DNA from: Dryocola sp. LX212
Lineage (GTDB): Bacteria > Pseudomonadota > Gammaproteobacteria > Enterobacterales > Enterobacteriaceae
Length of the DNA: 64,000 bases
Assembly: GCA_041504365.1 (NCBI GenBank)
Contig: CP167917.1
Location: 4,216,001 to 4,280,000, forward strand
Direction of reading: 5' to 3'
This document shows positions 38,186 to 46,459 of this stretch, in pieces (within the stretch, counting starts at the first letter, position 1; the number at the start of each line of letters is the position of its first letter). Made by a program: the position numbers and the translations under genes. The notes beneath the pieces are model-generated. The model searched no databases, was not told the DNA's origin, and was given only the letters and a program-made list of their open reading frames with translations.

Positions 38186-39118
38186 ATGCGTTTAAAGCTA
38201 ATTGCCACGGCTCTCATGATTGCCGCAGCGCCTTTTGTTCAGGCAAAAGAGCTGAAATCCATCGGGGTGACGGTGGGCGATCTCGCCAACCCGTTCTTCG
38301 TACAGATTACCAAGGGTGCCGAGCTTGAGGCACGCAAGCTGGCGGGGGATAACGTGAAGGTTACGCTGGTCTCCAGCGGTTACGATCTGGGTCAGCAGGT
38401 TTCGCAGATCGATAACTTTATTGCCGCGAAGGTAGACATGATCATCCTGAACGCGGCGGATTCGAAAGGGATCGGGCCGGCGGTAAAACGTGCGAAAGAT
38501 GCGGGGATCGTCGTTGTCGCCGTTGACGTCGCAGCGGAAGGTGCGGATGCGACGATCACCTCGAACAACACCCAGGCGGGCGAAATGGCCTGTAAGTACA
38601 TTGCGGAGCGCTTAAAAGAGAAAGGCAACGTGGTGATCATCAACGGGCCGCCGGTATCCGCCGTGCAGAACCGTGTCGAAGGCTGCGTGACCGAATTTAA
38701 AAAGCACCCGGATATCAAGATCCTCTCCTCTAATCAGAACGCTAAAGGCAGCCGTGAAGGTGGCCTTGAAGTCATGACCTCCCTGCTGGCGGCGAATCCG
38801 AAGATCGACGGCGTGTTTGCGATCAACGATCCGACGGCGATCGGCGCCGATCTCGCGGCGAAACAGGCACAGCGTAACGAGTTCTTCATCGTTGGCGTGG
38901 ACGGGAGTCCGGACGCAGAAGAAGCGCTGAAGCGCGGCGGCAATACGCTGTTCGTGGCGACGCCAGCCCAGGATCCACAGGTCATGGCGGCTAAAGCCGT
39001 GGAGATCGGTTATGACATCCTTCAGGGCAAACCAGCCCCTAAAGAACCCGTGCTGATCCCGGTAACAATGATTGATAAGAACAATATCGGCACCTATAAG
39101 GGCTGGACGGTGAAGTAA
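38186..39118 (+). CDS. Periplasmic sugar-binding protein (RbsB family)
   Basis: The product has 310 residues from MRLKLIATAL (GAGGAAAAG upstream). Signal peptide ends FVQA. Type I periplasmic binding fold: IGVTVGDLANPFFVQITKGAE, KVDMIILNAADSKGIGPAVKRA, VVAVDV, NDPTAIGADLAAKQA and VGVDGSPDAEEAL. It is the substrate-recognition part of the importer; I cannot read the sugar from sequence. Confidence 0.92.
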   Translation: MRLKLIATALMIAAAPFVQAKELKSIGVTVGDLANPFFVQITKGAELEARKLAGDNVKVTLVSSGYDLGQQVSQIDNFIAAKVDMIILNAADSKGIGPAVKRAKDAGIVVVAVDVAAEGADATITSNNTQAGEMACKYIAERLKEKGNVVIINGPPVSAVQNRVEGCVTEFKKHPDIKILSSNQNAKGSREGGLEVMTSLLAANPKIDGVFAINDPTAIGADLAAKQAQRNEFFIVGVDGSPDAEEALKRGGNTLFVATPAQDPQVMAAKAVEIGYDILQGKPAPKEPVLIPVTMIDKNNIGTYKGWTVK

Positions 39119-39120
39119 GA

Positions 39121-39166
39121 TTTTCCCCTCACCCCTGCCCTCTCCCCAAAGGGGCGAGGGGGAAAA
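39121..39166. repeat. C-rich/G-rich inverted repeat before the isomerase gene
   Basis: TTTTCCCCTC ... CTCTCCCC-AAA-GGGGCGAG ... GGGGAAAA: nested complementary arms that can form one long hairpin in the 60-bp gap between the binding-protein and isomerase genes. Similar blocks are common between enterobacterial genes. Confidence 0.65.
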
Positions 39167-39178
39167 CCTGGAGGCGCG

Positions 39179-39862
39179 ATGAAACGTTCAGAAGTGAACC
39201 AGATCCTTTCTCAAACTCGTGATTTCTTTATGCAGCACGACGTGCATTTGCCTCCCTTCGCCGCATACGATCTGACGAAGTGGCAACAGCTGGATAAAGA
39301 ACTCTGGCAAGAAGTGTTCGATCTTAAACTCGGCTGGGATGTGACGGCCTTTGGCGGCGACGATTTCCTGGCTCAGGGGTTGACGCTATTCACCTTGCGT
39401 AACGGCTCGCCGGAGGGTGTGCCCTACCCTAAATGTTACGCCGAGAAGATTATGCACGTCCGTGAAGGGCAGCTTACCCCGATGCATTTCCACTGGCGTA
39501 AACGCGAGGACATTATCAATCGCGGCGGCGGCAATCTGGTTGTCGAACTGTGGAATGCAGACCAGTTTGAGCAACCGGAAGAGAGTGACGTTACGGTGGT
39601 TATCGACGGCTGCCGCCAGACCGTAGCGGCGGGAAGCCAGATGCGCCTTTCACCAGGGGAAAGCATCTGTCTTGTACCCGGTGTTTATCACAGTTTCTGG
39701 GGAGAATCTGGCTACGGCGACGTGCTGGTCGGTGAGGTGTCGACAATCAATGACGACGATCGTGATAACCGTTTCCTGAAGCCGCTGGCACGCTTTAATG
39801 GCATCACCGAAGACGAACCGACGCGGCTCCTGTTGTGCAATGAGTATCGCCAGTACTTTTAA
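39179..39862 (+). CDS. D-lyxose ketol-isomerase
   Basis: The product has 227 residues of the cupin-type sugar isomerase family. The metal ligands are His103 and His105 (PMHFHWRK), Glu110 and His171 (VPGVYHSFWG), matching the D-lyxose isomerase described from E. coli O157:H7, which has the same length. It interconverts D-lyxose and D-xylulose and also acts on D-mannose. A GGAGG lies just before the ATG. Fourth gene of the transporter operon. Confidence 0.9.
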   Translation: MKRSEVNQILSQTRDFFMQHDVHLPPFAAYDLTKWQQLDKELWQEVFDLKLGWDVTAFGGDDFLAQGLTLFTLRNGSPEGVPYPKCYAEKIMHVREGQLTPMHFHWRKREDIINRGGGNLVVELWNADQFEQPEESDVTVVIDGCRQTVAAGSQMRLSPGESICLVPGVYHSFWGESGYGDVLVGEVSTINDDDRDNRFLKPLARFNGITEDEPTRLLLCNEYRQYF

Positions 39863-40090
39863 TTATCCAGGCATCACTGCAGAATTTGGGAGCTTTATAG
39901 ATTAAAAACAATCATTATTATTTTTTTAAGTAATAGCTAAGATGCGAAACAGATTACAGAAATATGTAATTGCTCGAACTAAATTACATCAGGTTTCCCA
40001 TTCCAAATATTTAAATTCTCAGTAAACTACATCGCGGGTGCTTAGGGCTTTCTGTCCTGAGCACAGTGAGGGATATTCCTGAACGTCAGG

Positions 40091-40148
40091 AAAAAGAAAG
40101 CCCCGGGCAACTTTAACGTTAACCCGAGGCTATCCCTCAACTCCACAC
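40091..40148 (-). ncRNA. Sok-type antisense RNA
   Basis: A minus-strand promoter is visible: -35 TTGCCT (40183-40178) and -10 TAATCT (40160-40155) with a 17-bp spacer, giving a start near 40148. The RNA would run through AGCCTCGGG and end at the hairpin AGCC-CGGG/CCCG-GGCT followed by TTCTTTTT at 40098-40091. It is complementary to the leader of the hok message just upstream of the toxin start, as in known hok/sok pairs. Confidence 0.75.
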
Positions 40149-40194
40149 AAGTTGAGATTAGCCTCTTATTCGCCGCAAGGCAAGGAGAAGAGGC

Positions 40195-40350
40195 ATGAAG
40201 CCAACAAAATCTATTGTCCTGTGTCTGTTAATTGTTTGCGTAACAATAATAGTCATAACCTTATTAACGCGCCGCGATTTATGTGAAGTGAAAATAAGGA
40301 CCGACAATCAGGAGGTGGTGGCTAAGCTGGCCTGCTCATTCGCGGGCTAG
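40195..40350 (+). CDS. Hok/Gef-family toxin
   Basis: A 51-residue protein beginning MKPTKSIVLCLLIVCV, with one membrane segment followed by LLTRRDLCEVKIRTDNQE. The T-R-(K/R)-x-L-C-E motif is the hallmark of Hok family toxins, closest to HokC (Gef). It depolarises the inner membrane when expressed. AAGGAGAAG precedes the ATG. The upstream overlapping frame that normally couples translation (mok) ends at GCATGA over the hok start but shows no ATG, so coupling may be weak or use another start. Confidence 0.88.
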   Translation: MKPTKSIVLCLLIVCVTIIVITLLTRRDLCEVKIRTDNQEVVAKLACSFAG

Positions 40351-40432
40351 CGCTCAACGGGCGGGGTTCGCCCCGCCCAACTTGTGAAGGTTAAGGGAGA
40401 AGTCTTAAGCACCCATTCTTGACATAAATATT

Positions 40433-41167
40433 TTACGCGGCGTTATTTTCAGAATGAATAATATCTGCGGCGAATACATAACCCACTCCGCGAACGGTTC
40501 TTATTAAAGTGGGCTGATGCGGATTCACCTCTATTTTTCGGCGCAGTCTCATAATGAGAACATCAATCGTTCTGTCGAAGATATCCATAGTTTCACTGTG
40601 CGTTAACTCAAGTAACTTTTCGCGGGATAAAACCTTGCGGGCATTTTGGATAAGTGCCAGCAGCAACCCGTACTCTCCCTGCGTCAGATCCACCTGACCC
40701 GCATGAGGATCGAAAAGCTGGCAACGATCCCTGTCCAGGCACCAGCCGTTAAACTGTAGCCCCCTGCCTCCCTGTGGCAAAGCTTCTGTCGCCAGCACGC
40801 CCGTGCGCCGCAAAGCGGCTTTCAGGCGGGCAACGACAATCCGCGGATTAAAAGGTTTAGCAATGTAGTCATCCGCGCCCATTTCCAGCCCGACCACAAC
40901 GTCTGATTCACTTCCCAGCCCGGTCAGCATTACCACCGGTAATTCGGGCCGCTGCCGCTGGATCTGCTGTAAAACCTGTAGACCGTTAATATCCGGCAGC
41001 ATCATATCCAGCAGAACCAGCGCGATGTCTGGCCGCCCGGCAATCGCCTTCAGCGCCTCGTTGCCCGTATGACAAACCGTCACTGTAAAAACGTGCTCAT
41101 TAAGCGTATCGCGCAGCACCTCGCAAATCGCCAGATCGTCATCCACCACCAGTATCACAGGTTTCAT
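40433..41167 (-). CDS. OmpR-family response regulator
   Basis: The product has 244 residues. Receiver domain with Asp9, Asp10 and phospho-acceptor Asp54 (VLLDMMLPD) and Lys104 (YIAKPFNP), then an OmpR/PhoB winged helix ending RTVRGVGYVFA. No kinase gene is adjacent. The only kinase nearby is the hybrid kinase on the other side of the sugar operon, so the two may form a split system governing the transporter and isomerase genes (inference). Confidence 0.92.
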   Translation of the reverse strand: MKPVILVVDDDLAICEVLRDTLNEHVFTVTVCHTGNEALKAIAGRPDIALVLLDMMLPDINGLQVLQQIQRQRPELPVVMLTGLGSESDVVVGLEMGADDYIAKPFNPRIVVARLKAALRRTGVLATEALPQGGRGLQFNGWCLDRDRCQLFDPHAGQVDLTQGEYGLLLALIQNARKVLSREKLLELTHSETMDIFDRTIDVLIMRLRRKIEVNPHQPTLIRTVRGVGYVFAADIIHSENNAA

Positions 41168-41294
41168 TATTTTCTCCGGGGAGGAGGCCAGGGGAATGGT
41201 AAGAGTGTGGGTGATTGTTGAAGGAGTGCCGCATAAATGGCAACTACGGATGCTGAATATTCAACCAGCGTCACAAAGGGCGGGCAGCTCGTCA

Positions 41295-41308
41295 CGTCAT
41301 TTTTGACG
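41295..41308. promoter_or_regulatory. Candidate FhlA upstream activating site
   Basis: Perfect inverted repeat CGTCA-TTTT-TGACG, about 63 bp upstream of the sigma-54 promoter of fdhF. FhlA activation of fdhF is established in E. coli; the site assignment here is inferred. Confidence 0.5.
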
Positions 41309-41370
41309 ATGTGATGGTTTTCGTCAGGCTTGCATGGCCTCCGGTCGGGCAAATACCCCTAACAATGATG

Positions 41371-41386
41371 TGGCATAGATAATGCA
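41371..41386 (+). promoter_or_regulatory. Sigma-54 promoter of fdhF
   Basis: TGGCATAGATAATGCA has the -24 GG and -12 GC dinucleotides exactly ten bases apart, and closely resembles the E. coli fdhF promoter. Confidence 0.85.
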
Positions 41387-41450
41387 TTACTCGGGTAGAT
41401 GTGACGAACCTACAGGCGTCACACCCTTTAGCATTGACTGGAGCAACAGG

Positions 41451-43598
41451 ATGAAAAAAGTCGTCACGGTTTGCCCCTATTGCGCCTCGGGTTGCAAAAT
41501 CAACCTGGTGGTCGATAACGGCAAAATCGTCAAGGCGGAAGGCGCGCAGGGTAAGACCAATCAGGGCGATCTGTGCCTGAAAGGCTATTACGGCTGGGAT
41601 TTCATTAATGATACTAAAATCCTCACCCCGCGCCTGAAATCGCCAATGATCCGCCGCCAGAAAGGCGGAAAGCTTGAATCCGTAAGCTGGGATGAGGCGC
41701 TGAACTATGTGAGCACTCGCCTTAGCGAAATCAAAGCGAAGCATGGCCCGGATGCCATCATGACCACGGGTTCATCCCGTGGTACGGGCAACGAGACTAA
41801 CTACATCATGCAAAAATTTGCGCGCGCCGTTATTGGTACCAATAACGTTGACTGCTGCGCACGCGTCTGACACGGCCCATCGGTTGCAGGTCTGCACCAG
41901 TCGGTCGGTAACGGCGCTATGAGCAACTCAATCGTCGAGATTGAGGATACCGATTTAGTCTTTGTCTTCGGGTATAACCCGGCTGATTCACACCCGATCG
42001 TGGCAAATCGCGTTATTCGTGCGAAGCAGAAAGGGGCGCAAATCGTGGTTATCGATCCGCGTAAAATTGAAACCGCGCGTATTGCCGACCTCCATTTGCA
42101 GCTGAAAAATGGATCTAACATCGCCCTGCTTAACGCGATTGGGCATGTGATCATCGAAGAGAATCTTTACGACAAAGCCTTCGTGGCGGAGCGTACTGAA
42201 GGCTTCGATGAGTACCGTAAAATTGTGGAGGGCTACACGCCTGAATCCGTGGAGGAGATAACCGGCCTGAAGGCTGCTGATATCCGCACGGCGGCACGTA
42301 TGTACGCGAATGCAAAAACGGCGACCATCCTGTGGGGCATGGGTGTTACCCAGTTCTATCAGGGCGTGGAAACCGTGCGCTCGCTGACCAGCCTTGCGCT
42401 GATGACCGGTAACCTTGGCAAGGCCAACGTCGGCGTTAACCCGGTGCGCGGCCAGAACAACGTTCAGGGTGCCTGCGATATGGGCGCGCTGCCGGATACC
42501 TATCCGGGCTACCAGTACGTGAAGGACGAAAAGAGCCGCGAGAAGTTCGCCAAAGCCTGGGGCGTGCCGTCATTACCGGCGCACACGGGTTACCGTATCA
42601 GTGAGATCCCTCACCGCGTTGCGCACGGCGAAGTGCATGCGGCCTATATTATGGGTGAGGATCCGCTACAAACGGATGCGGAACTTTCAGCGGTTCGTCA
42701 GGCGTTTGCCGATATGGAGCTGGTCATCGTGCAGGATATCTTCATGACCAAAACCGCAGCGGCCGCCGATGTGCTTTTGCCGTCCACCTCCTGGGGTGAA
42801 CATGAAGGTGTTTATACCGCCGCCGACCGCGGTTTCCAGCGCTTCTTTAAAGCGGTAGAACCCAAGTGGGATCTGAAAACGGACTGGCAGATCATCAGCG
42901 AAATCGCCACCCGCATGGGTTACGACATGCATTACAACAACACCCAGGAAATCTGGGACGAATTACGTGACCTTTGCCCGGACTTCTTTGGTGCGACCTA
43001 CGAGAAGATGGGCGAGCTGGGGTATATCCAGTGGCCATGCCGCGATACCGATGAGTCGGACCAAGGGACTTCCTTCCTCTATGACGGCAAGTTCGACCGC
43101 GAAAACGGCCTGGGACAATTCTTCACGTGCGACTGGGCGCCGCCGGTCGATCGCATCACCGAAGAGTACCCAATGGTGCTGTCGACGGTGCGAGAAGTGG
43201 GCCATTACTCCTGCCGTTCAATGACCGGTAACTGTGCCGCGCTGGCAGCGCTGGCGGATGAACCTGGCTATGCGCAGATTCATTTCGACGATGCCGCTCG
43301 TCTGGGCATTGAGGATGAAGCGCTGATCTGGGTGCATTCGCGTAAAGGGAAAGTCATTACACGTGCAAACGTGAGTGAACGTCCTAATAAAGGCGCGGTG
43401 TACATGACCTACCAGTGGTGGATCGGTGCCTGTAACGAGCTGGTGACGGAAAACCTCAGCCCGATTACCAAAACGCCGGAGTATAAGTACTGCGCCGTGC
43501 GTGTAGAAAAGATTGCCGATCAGCGGGCAGCCGAGCAGTACGTGATTGATGAGTACAGCAAGCTGAAGGCCAGCCTGCGCGAAAGCGCTGCCGGCTGA
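41451..43598 (+). CDS. fdhF: Formate dehydrogenase H (selenoprotein) FdhF
   Basis: The product has 715 residues when TGA at 41868-41870 (codon 140) is read as selenocysteine, as in E. coli. Upstream part: 4Fe-4S cysteines in CPYCASGC and later DLCLKGYYG; downstream part: molybdopterin domains (GYNPADSHPIVANR, MGVTQFYQGVETVRS, NPVRGQNNVQGACDMGALP). It oxidises formate to CO2 in the formate hydrogenlyase complex. The hyc genes are not in the window. Gene callers that treat TGA as stop will split it in two. Confidence 0.96.
41868..41906 (+). promoter_or_regulatory. Selenocysteine codon and SECIS hairpin of fdhF
   Basis: TGA is followed by CACGGCCCATCGGTTGCAGG and TCTGCACC, which folds GGTTGCA/TGCACC around a GGTC loop. 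This is the bacterial SECIS element bound by SelB. Confidence 0.88.
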
Positions 43599-43797
43599 TA
43601 GCACCAAACGGTCCTGGTGAACCATCATCAGGGCCGTTACCCCCTCCAGAACGCCTCCCCCGACACAGTCAGGCGATCCCTGTTATCGTCAAACAATAAA
43701 TAACCGTGAGCAATATACTCACGTCCTTCCATACTTATGCCATATGGCAAATGTTTGCTTACCTACACTGGATCTCTGCCGCTCCGGGAGAAATAAA

Positions 43798-45489
43798 ATG
43801 AAGTTGCCTTTCAAGCCTCACATTCTCACCCTGCTTTGCAGCGCCGGTATTCTCGCGGCTTCAGGTGTGCTTTATGTCAAAAGCCGTGCGCCTGAGACGG
43901 TGACACCGGCACCAGCTATAGCGGTTCAGTCCGTGGCGACACCAACTCCGACGACGATGCCAGCGCCAGCAACGCCCGCTTATACTACTGCACAGCTCGA
44001 CCAGTTGGTTGCTCCTGTCGCCCTTTACCCTGACGCCCTTCTTTCCCAGGTGCTCATGGCGTCGACCTACCCGGCAAACGTTGTTCAGGCCGTGCAGTGG
44101 TCTCAGGATAATCCCACCCTGCAAGGGGATGCGGCTATTCAGGCGGTGTCGAATCAGCCCTGGGATCCCAGCGTTAAATCACTGGTGGCCTTCCCGCAGC
44201 TGATGGCGCTACTCGGTGAAAACCCTCAGTGGGTGCAGAATCTTGGCGATGCGTTTTTAGCGCAGCCACAAGATGTGATGGATTCGGTGCAGAAATTACG
44301 TGCACTGGCCCAGCAGACCGGCTCGCTGAAATCCACGCCTGAACAAAAGGTTACCAGTACTCCGGTGGTGGTGAATCAGACGAATAATGTAAACACCACC
44401 GGGCAGAAAAGCAGCGTGCCAGCCCCGGCAGCCACGGTCAGCAGCGCTCCGGCACCGCAGGTCATTACTATCGAGCCGGCTAATCCGCAGGTGGTTTACG
44501 TCCCCAATTACAATCCATCGACGGTTTACGGTGCATGGCCAAATACCAGCTATCCGCCGGTATACCTGCCACCGCCTCCGGGGGAACAGTTCACCGACAG
44601 CCTGGTCCGCGGTTTTGGATATAGCCTTGGCATAGCCACCACCTACGCCCTCTTCAGCAGCATCGACTGGCATGATGACGATGATTACCATCATCATGAC
44701 GGCAACTACAACAGCGGCAATAACATCAACGTTAACGTCAATAATTATAACCGGATAACCGGCGGTCATCTGGCGGAGAACGGCGGGCCTGTACACTGGC
44801 AGCACAATCCTGCTTTCCGGGACGGCGTGCCTTACAAGAGCGGTGCCGTAGCCCAGCGCTATCATCAGACTAACGTGGCGGGCGGCCTGAGCGCCACGCA
44901 GCATGGGCTACGAACACGGGACAGCCAGCGTCAGGCCGCAATGCAGCAGCTTCAGCAAAGCACTGGCCTGAACCCACAGGGAAAAAATCTTTCCAACGTT
45001 TCCCGCAACGTGCAGCGCGATAATGCTTCAAAACAGCTCAGCCAGATTGCCCAGCGTAATAACTACCGGGGTTATGATTCCAGTAACCAGGATGCTCGTC
45101 GTGAAGCGGCGCGCAATCAGCTGAAAAACCCAACCGCGACGCAACAGCAGCATCGTGAGGCGGTGAAGAATCAGGTTAAAAACCCAACCGTAGCGCAGCA
45201 GCAGCATCGGGAGGCGGTGAAAAACCAGGTGAAACACCCGACGCAGCAACAGCAGCAGCATCGTGAGTCAGTGAAGAAAAATGTCGCCAGCGCCACGCCG
45301 GCGCAGCGTCAGCAGCATGTCAACGCCTTGCGTAGCAATGCGCTAAGCGGCAATGACAGCCGATCGCCGTCCTGGCAGGCCCAGCACCAGCGCGGGACAC
45401 AAAGCCTAAAGCACGCCAGCTTTAGCGGTCAGAATCGGGCCGCAGTGCGCGAGCGTGCACCAGAACATCGCGAATTTCATCGCCGTTAA
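43798..45489 (+). CDS. DUF3300-domain secreted protein (YacH-like) with C-terminal repeats
   Basis: The product has 563 residues from MKLPFKPHIL (CGGGAG upstream). Signal or anchor segment about 8-27, proline/alanine/threonine-rich linker, DUF3300 domain (LDQLVAPVALYPDALLSQVLMASTYP ... WSQDNP) and a region rich in His, Asn and Gln. Residues before the C-terminus hold three tandem copies of a 17-residue unit built on Q-Q-H-R-E-A/S-V-K-N. The function is unknown. It is followed 14 bp later by a DUF2950 gene, the usual partner. Confidence 0.85.
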   Translation: MKLPFKPHILTLLCSAGILAASGVLYVKSRAPETVTPAPAIAVQSVATPTPTTMPAPATPAYTTAQLDQLVAPVALYPDALLSQVLMASTYPANVVQAVQWSQDNPTLQGDAAIQAVSNQPWDPSVKSLVAFPQLMALLGENPQWVQNLGDAFLAQPQDVMDSVQKLRALAQQTGSLKSTPEQKVTSTPVVVNQTNNVNTTGQKSSVPAPAATVSSAPAPQVITIEPANPQVVYVPNYNPSTVYGAWPNTSYPPVYLPPPPGEQFTDSLVRGFGYSLGIATTYALFSSIDWHDDDDYHHHDGNYNSGNNINVNVNNYNRITGGHLAENGGPVHWQHNPAFRDGVPYKSGAVAQRYHQTNVAGGLSATQHGLRTRDSQRQAAMQQLQQSTGLNPQGKNLSNVSRNVQRDNASKQLSQIAQRNNYRGYDSSNQDARREAARNQLKNPTATQQQHREAVKNQVKNPTVAQQQHREAVKNQVKHPTQQQQQHRESVKKNVASATPAQRQQHVNALRSNALSGNDSRSPSWQAQHQRGTQSLKHASFSGQNRAAVRERAPEHREFHRR

Positions 45490-45503
45490 TAAGGGAAAGG
45501 ATA

Positions 45504-46352
45504 ATGAATAAGTTTCTGTCTTTAAGCGCGCTTTCCCTGTTGATGCTTCCGCTTCTTGCCCAGGCACAACAGACGTTTACCACGCCTGACCAGGCTTCTG
45601 TCGCGCTTCACGAGGCGATAAAAAAACAGGATCGGGCCGCGCTCACCTCATTGCTGGGTGACAACTGGCAGCAGATCCTGCCACCTGAAGGAGTAGACCC
45701 GGCGGCGGTAGCTCGCTTCCTGCGCGACTGGGATCTGGGCCATCGTACCGAGCTGCAGGGCCACGTCGCGCATCTCAACGTCGGTAAACAAGACTGGCAG
45801 CTGCCTCTGCCGATAGTCAAAACTGACAAAGGCTGGCATTTCAACACGCCGGGTGCGGCGGATGAAATCCTCACCCGCACGATTGGCCGCAATGAACTAT
45901 CAGCCATCGAAGCCGCACATGCCTACGTCGCCGCGCAGCAGGATTATTATCAGCTTAATCAGTCCTACGCGCAGAAATTCATGAGTAGCGAGGGCAAAAA
46001 AGACGGGCTCTACTGGCCTGTTTCTGCCGGGGAAGCACCAAGCCCGTTAGGCCCGGCCTTCAGCCCTGAACAACCGGGCATGGGTTACCACGGTTACCAT
46101 TTCCGCATCCTGACAGCACAGGGAGCCAAAGCCGAGGGAGGGGAAAAACAGTACCTGAAAGAGGGCAGGATGACCGACGGTTTCGCGATGATTGCCTGGC
46201 CGGTGACCTACGGAGAGACGGGCATCGCCACCTTTATTGTCGATAGCCAGGACCAGGTTTATCAGGCTGACTTAGGCGAAGAGACGGCGAAGAAAGTAGA
46301 AGCTATCACCTCCTTTGCCCCTGATAATAGCTGGCAGGTTGTGACGCAATAA
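45504..46352 (+). CDS. DUF2950 secreted protein
   Basis: The product has 282 residues with signal peptide ending LAQAQ. DUF2950 marks are FTTPDQASVALHEAIKKQD, GKQDWQLPLPIVK and GWHFNTPGAADEILTRTIGRNEL, and the late GYHFRILTAQG. Paired with the DUF3300 gene in one operon; function unknown, probably a periplasmic or envelope partner. Confidence 0.85.
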   Translation: MNKFLSLSALSLLMLPLLAQAQQTFTTPDQASVALHEAIKKQDRAALTSLLGDNWQQILPPEGVDPAAVARFLRDWDLGHRTELQGHVAHLNVGKQDWQLPLPIVKTDKGWHFNTPGAADEILTRTIGRNELSAIEAAHAYVAAQQDYYQLNQSYAQKFMSSEGKKDGLYWPVSAGEAPSPLGPAFSPEQPGMGYHGYHFRILTAQGAKAEGGEKQYLKEGRMTDGFAMIAWPVTYGETGIATFIVDSQDQVYQADLGEETAKKVEAITSFAPDNSWQVVTQ

Positions 46353-46375
46353 GTCAGATCGATTATTTTCGAAGA

Positions 46376-46400
46376 GTGGATAAGCGAGATAGCATCCACC
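46376..46400. repeat. REP palindrome after the DUF2950 gene
   Basis: GTGGATAAGCG ... GCATCCACC arms; shorter than the other copies. Confidence 0.65.
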
Positions 46401-46441
46401 AAAAAAATCAGGGCGGGAGAAGCGCATGCTTGCCCGCCCTG
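46401..46441 (-). terminator. Terminator of gltP
   Basis: Stem CAGGGCGGG/CCCGCCCTG with an inner AGC/GCT; on the minus strand it is followed by a run of seven T. Lies 19 bp after the gltP stop. Confidence 0.85.
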
Positions 46442-46459
46442 CTTCACTGTTTATAGCCT

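Larger units (their letters stand above)
40036..40414 (+). other. hok-type mRNA unit (type I toxin-antitoxin locus)
   Basis: The ends of this stretch are complementary over nine bases: GGGTGCTTA at 40036-40044 and TAAGCACCC at 40406-40414. This is the 5'-3' (tac/fbi) pairing that keeps full-length Hok mRNA silent until processed. Inside are an antisense promoter, the hok frame, and an 8-bp hairpin with a TTCG loop at 40359-40378. The exact transcript ends are inferred. Confidence 0.75.

Noticed and set aside
40100-40197. A mok-type coupling ORF before hok
   Set aside because: The frame is open and ends on the hok start, but no ATG, GTG or TTG was found, so it was not listed as a gene.
41868-41870. 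Premature stop or frameshift in fdhF
   Set aside because: It is the selenocysteine codon with SECIS; both flanks align with FdhF in one frame.
45110-45290. CRISPR-like repeats
   Set aside because: These are in-frame protein repeats of the DUF3300 gene, directly adjoining and without spacers.
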